The translations under genes were made by a program, and so were the position numbers. Below are positions 60,587 through 64,000 of a stretch of DNA of 64,000 nucleotides, one piece after another. The stretch is from Hymenobacter perfusus (GTDB lineage Bacteria; Bacteroidota; Bacteroidia; Cytophagales; Hymenobacteraceae). Below the pieces are notes generated by a model. It was not told the DNA's origin, did not search any database, and saw only the letters and a program-made list of their open reading frames with translations. The DNA is taken from contig NZ_RWIU01000004.1 in the NCBI RefSeq assembly GCF_003944765.1, positions 62,001 through 126,000 on the forward strand. The letters are read 5' to 3'. Each line of letters begins with the position of its first letter. Position 1 is the first letter of the stretch.

Positions 60587-61327
60587 ATGTCCGTACCCGC
60601 TCCTGCCCCTGTTTTGACCTGTGCCATTATTGATGACGAAGAAATCAACCGGCTGACGCTGGAGCACTATATTTCCCTGACCGATTCGTTGCAGCTGGTT
60701 GTTTCGCTGGATGATGCCCTGCAGGGGCTGAACTACTTCCGGGCCGGTAATAAGGTGGATGTGCTGTTTCTGGATATTCAGATGCCCCAGCTCAACGGCC
60801 TCGACCTGCTACGGGTGCTGTCCGATCCGCCCATTGTGATTCTGACCACGGCCCACGAGGATTTCGCCGTGGATGCCTTCGATCTGCGGGTGACCGATTA
60901 CCTGGTAAAGCCATTCGACTATGCCCGCTTCAGCCGGGCTGTGCAACGCGCCCTGCAACAGCACACTACGCCGGTAGCAGCTGCCCCGCCCGCCGCCCCC
61001 TCCGGCCCCCCCGACCACGACCTGTTCGTGAAGGTGAACAACAAGATGGTGCGCATCAACTTTGATGATGTACTCTACATCGAGGCCCTGTCTGATTACG
61101 TTATCATTGTGACGGACCGGCAGAAGTACATTGTGTACACCACCATGAAGGCTCTGGATGCGCGCCTGCCCTTCGACCATTTCGTGCGGGTGCATCGGTC
61201 CTACATCCTGAACATGCGCCGCATTGAAGCCATTGAAGATGGCGCGGCCGTAGTACCGGGCGGCCAGCACGTACCCATCGGCAAATCGTATCAGGAAGCC
61301 TTTTTTCGTAAGCTGAACCGGATTTAG
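60587..61327 (+). CDS. LytTR-family response regulator
   Basis: A 246-residue two-domain regulator. The receiver domain (about 9-125) has CAIIDDEEINR with acidic residues, the phospho-acceptor Asp63 in LFLDIQMPQLNG, the Thr switch in ILTTAHEDF and the Lys in YLVKPFDY. A Pro/Ala-rich linker (about 130-147) leads to a LytTR DNA-binding domain (about 150-246, FVKVNNKMVRINFDDVLYIEALSDYV, FVRVHRSYILNM). It converges with a hybrid histidine kinase; a partner LytS-type kinase is not seen. The start at 60587 begins the receiver. Confidence 0.94.
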   Translation: MSVPAPAPVLTCAIIDDEEINRLTLEHYISLTDSLQLVVSLDDALQGLNYFRAGNKVDVLFLDIQMPQLNGLDLLRVLSDPPIVILTTAHEDFAVDAFDLRVTDYLVKPFDYARFSRAVQRALQQHTTPVAAAPPAAPSGPPDHDLFVKVNNKMVRINFDDVLYIEALSDYVIIVTDRQKYIVYTTMKALDARLPFDHFVRVHRSYILNMRRIEAIEDGAAVVPGGQHVPIGKSYQEAFFRKLNRI

Positions 61328-61413
61328 AGAGTAATTGAGCAGCGGGGTACGGGTAACTGTCTGGCAGGCAAGGCTGTCAGATAGTTACCCGTACCCCGCT
61401 GCTCAACTACTCT
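61328..61413. repeat. Long inverted repeat between convergent signalling genes
   Basis: Arms of about 36 bases, including TTGAGCAGCGGGGTACGGG and its inverse, with three mismatches, around a 14-base loop. The right arm covers the stop codon of the histidine kinase. There is no T run after it in either direction. Confidence 0.85.
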
Positions 61414-64000
61414 ATGTGCGCATTGCCTAGCTGCTCCACCGCAGTGGTGAGGGTATCCGTGAGCTGTTGGGAAAGGGCCAGTAGCTCTTCGTCAGATGGA
61501 ATAGGGAAGGGGCTTTCCGGGCGGGAGAAAGGTTCCAGCTGAGCTATCGGCGCGTAGGCTGCCTCAATGCCCAGCAAGTGCAGCGAAGGCCGGAGCTTGT
61601 GCGCGAGGCTTCCCACGGTTATCCAGTCGCCGGCGGTAGCGGCCTCCTGCAGCTGCGCTACCATCACTGGGGTATGGGTGCGGAAGGAGCCGATAACCTT
61701 CTGCATAAAGATGGTGCTGCCGTGGGCGGTATCGCGCAGGCGGCTAAGGTTGAAAACAAGCGTTTCCGCCTCTGAAGCGTTGGGTAGTAATTCTGCCGAG
61801 GGCACAACGACGGCCTGCTGTGGCTGGATGGTGGCCGCCGGGCTGTCTTCCAGTTCCGCCACCGGGGTGGGCCGCAGGTTGGCTTCCAGCTTGCGGAACA
61901 GATCATCTTCCTCAAAGGGCTTCGACAGGTAGTCCAGGCCGGCGGCGCGGTAGGCCTCGTTGTCGGAGCGCATCACGTTGGCCGTGAGGGCAATAACGGG
62001 GGTGCCGGCGCGCAGGGGGTCGGGATGCAGGCGCAACCGGTGCGTCACGTCGAGGCCACTCATTCCCGGCATCTGAATGTCCATCAGCACCACATCGTAG
62101 AGGCGTGCCTCCAATTGGTCGAGGGCTTCGTTGCCATCGGACGCAACGTGGGTTTCTACCTCCCAGTTTTCCAGAATCATGAGTGCCAGCTGCTGGTTCA
62201 CGGGGTGGTCTTCTACCAACAGTACCCGTTTGCCGCGCAATACCGCGTAATTGAGCGGGGCCAGTGGGGTGCCTTCGGGGAAAGTGAGCCGGCCTTTGGG
62301 CAGCGTGAGCGTGAAGAAAAAGGTAGAGCCCTGCCCCTCCGTGCTTTCCACCCACATCCGCCCGCCCAACTGCTGCACCAGGCTGCGGCTGATGGTAAGT
62401 CCCAGGCCGGTACCCCCAAAGCGGCGGGAAATATCGGCGTAGGCCTGCGAAAAGCTCTCGAAAATGGCCTCCTGTTTATCGAGCGAGATGCCAATGCCGG
62501 TGTCCCGGACCTGAAACTCCAGGGCCAGCGTATCGGGGGTTTCTTCCAGCAGGCGGCCGCCCAGTTCCACCACTCCTTGGGCAGTAAATTTAATGGCGTT
62601 GCTGAGCAGGTTCAGCAGAATCTGGTTGAGCCGGCCCGCGTCGCCGATAACTACGGGGTGGGCCAGCAGCAGCGGAACCACCCGGAACTCAATGCCTTTC
62701 TCTTGCGCCCGGTACGCCAGGCTCTGTACCGCTTCCTTAATAGACTGGCATATGTCGAAGGGAATCTGTTCGATTTCCAGCTTGCCGGATTCTATTTTGG
62801 CCACGTCCAGCACATCGTTGATGACGGTGAGCAGGTGGCGGCCCGAGTTGCGCAGAATTCGCAGGTATTCCTGCTGCGAAGTATCCAGGGAGGTTTTTGC
62901 CAGCAGCCCGGCCATGCCCAGCACCCCGTTAATGGGCGTGCGGATTTCGTGGCTCATGTTGGCCAGAAAGTTCTCTTTGGCGCGGGCAATTGTTTCGGCT
63001 TCTTCCTTGGCCCGTACCAGCTCCTGCTCCGCCTGAATGCGCTCCGTAATTTCCTGGCCGTACGCAATTACATAGGGCAGTTCACCGGGCTCCTCCACGC
63101 GGTAGTTGTTGTACATCAGGTGGTGCGGCCGGCCGTCGGGGCCGCGCAGGGTCATCAGTCCGGTTAGCTCCTGCTGCTCCAGGGCCTGGGCCAGGTATTG
63201 GTTCAGCTTGGGGTGCAGATCGGGGGTGAGCACCTGGTGCAGCGTCCGGCCCACCAGCATTTCGGGCACTACGCCCACAATCTGGGCCGCTGCCGGGTTC
63301 ACAGAGAGAATTACGCCTTGCAGGTCGTGGGTGCAGATGAGGGCCTGCGAATAATGCATCAGGTCGCGGTACTGCTTGGCGTTGCGCTCCAGCGTCTGTC
63401 GGGCCTGCTTCATTTCCGTGATATCATTGCTGACGCCCAGAATGTTGAGAATGCCATCGGCACGGGGCAGGGGCCGTACCACTGTCTGGAACCAGCGGAC
63501 GGTACCGGTCAGCTGGGTGAAGGAGCTCTCATAGGTGAGTTCCCGGCCCGTTTTAATGACATGCTGAATGGTGGCGAAGTGGTCACGGTTTTCGGTAGCT
63601 ACCGGGTCGTCGGGGGTAATCGTATCGGGTGGAGCGGAGCGGTGCCGACCAGTGCCCATAAGGTCAGCAAAGGCTCGGTTATGGAAGATGACGTTGCCCT
63701 CTGTATTCGCCACCCAGATGATGCTGGACGTAGTATCCACTACCTGCTGTACGAAATCCTGCTGCTCCTGCAGGCGGGCTTCACTAGTGCGCAAGCGCTG
63801 CTCGGCGGCGTGGCGCTCCGTAATATCCACCCCGTACCCGATAACCATCCGCAGCTCATTGTGGGTGCCAAATACTGCCTGCATGTGGCGCAGCGCCAAG
63901 CGGGGTGAGCCATCCGGCATCGGAATCCGCTCTTCCCAAGCCAGCACGTTGCGCTGTTGTACGGCCTGCTCGAAAAGGGCGCGGCGGCGATGCGCTTGAT
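61407..64000 (-). CDS. Hybrid sensor histidine kinase (PAS-HK-REC-Hpt), N-terminus beyond window
   Basis: The frame is open to the window edge, upstream of the first possible start, so the N-terminus is missing. At least 864 residues are visible. Three PAS-type domains are seen (one partial at the edge, then two between the LRTSEAR and TERIQAEQ linkers). The HisKA domain has the phospho-His in ANMSHEIRTPINGVLGM. The HATPase domain has NLLSNAIKFT, DTGIGIS and GGTGLGL. A receiver has LLVEDHPVNQQ and LMDIQMPGMSG, and a C-terminal Hpt domain has SLAHKLRPS. This is a full phosphorelay in one protein. The signal is unknown. Confidence 0.95.
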   Translation of the reverse strand, partial: QAHRRRALFEQAVQQRNVLAWEERIPMPDGSPRLALRHMQAVFGTHNELRMVIGYGVDITERHAAEQRLRTSEARLQEQQDFVQQVVDTTSSIIWVANTEGNVIFHNRAFADLMGTGRHRSAPPDTITPDDPVATENRDHFATIQHVIKTGRELTYESSFTQLTGTVRWFQTVVRPLPRADGILNILGVSNDITEMKQARQTLERNAKQYRDLMHYSQALICTHDLQGVILSVNPAAAQIVGVVPEMLVGRTLHQVLTPDLHPKLNQYLAQALEQQELTGLMTLRGPDGRPHHLMYNNYRVEEPGELPYVIAYGQEITERIQAEQELVRAKEEAETIARAKENFLANMSHEIRTPINGVLGMAGLLAKTSLDTSQQEYLRILRNSGRHLLTVINDVLDVAKIESGKLEIEQIPFDICQSIKEAVQSLAYRAQEKGIEFRVVPLLLAHPVVIGDAGRLNQILLNLLSNAIKFTAQGVVELGGRLLEETPDTLALEFQVRDTGIGISLDKQEAIFESFSQAYADISRRFGGTGLGLTISRSLVQQLGGRMWVESTEGQGSTFFFTLTLPKGRLTFPEGTPLAPLNYAVLRGKRVLLVEDHPVNQQLALMILENWEVETHVASDGNEALDQLEARLYDVVLMDIQMPGMSGLDVTHRLRLHPDPLRAGTPVIALTANVMRSDNEAYRAAGLDYLSKPFEEDDLFRKLEANLRPTPVAELEDSPAATIQPQQAVVVPSAELLPNASEAETLVFNLSRLRDTAHGSTIFMQKVIGSFRTHTPVMVAQLQEAATAGDWITVGSLAHKLRPSLHLLGIEAAYAPIAQLEPFSRPESPFPIPSDEELLALSQQLTDTLTTAVEQLGNAHIE

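Overview
The window is high-GC chromosomal DNA from a member of the Bacteroidota, most likely a Hymenobacter-like cytophagale. The signs are -7 boxes of the form TAnnTTTG before many start codons, little Shine-Dalgarno sequence, paired carboxypeptidase-regulatory/plug/barrel TonB receptors, OmpP1/FadL porins, many lipoproteins and an editing-domain-free ProRS. The genus is inferred from gene content; no rRNA is present.

Layout. 1-5000 is housekeeping: the tail of an unknown gene, class I ribonucleotide reductase small subunit (nrdB), a spacer with three DnaA boxes, rplU-rpmA, ribD and prmC. 4986-11413 is a nucleotide-sugar block: a hexapeptide acyltransferase, a TviB/WbpO-type UDP-sugar dehydrogenase, galE, rmlB, a TviC/WbpP-type epimerase and rmlA. 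Its spacers carry long hairpin repeats. 11600-30000 is mixed: chrA, a 2OG-Fe(II) oxygenase, an OmpA/PD40 envelope protein, floA-nfeD, a Crp-like regulator, DinB, a GreA/B-like factor broken by an in-frame TAG, proS, lipoproteins, an OmpP1/FadL porin, a DPP-IV peptidase and a pirin.

29800-52600 combines membrane glycosyltransferases or polytopic envelope proteins with tryptophan (kynurenine) catabolism. A minus-strand run (40224 to 31254) holds a large polytopic protein, three GT2 enzymes, a methyltransferase, 2-aminomuconate-semialdehyde dehydrogenase and a GT39-like protein. A plus-strand run (46866 to 52528) holds 3-hydroxyanthranilate dioxygenase, a GT39-like membrane protein, ACMSD, kynureninase, a small membrane protein and an AlkB homologue. 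Kynurenine 3-monooxygenase lies further on (58892), after two minus-strand TonB receptors. Together the genes cover kynurenine to 2-aminomuconate; tryptophan dioxygenase, kynurenine formamidase and a 2-aminomuconate deaminase are not in the window.

The right end carries a LytTR response regulator convergent with a hybrid histidine kinase that runs off the edge. No tRNA, rRNA, CRISPR array, transposase or prophage gene was seen. The points most worth a second look are the DnaA-box cluster, the TAG inside the GreA/B-like gene, the repeated embedding of kynurenine genes among membrane glycosyltransferase genes, an SDR without its catalytic Tyr and Lys, and two families of dispersed hairpin elements.
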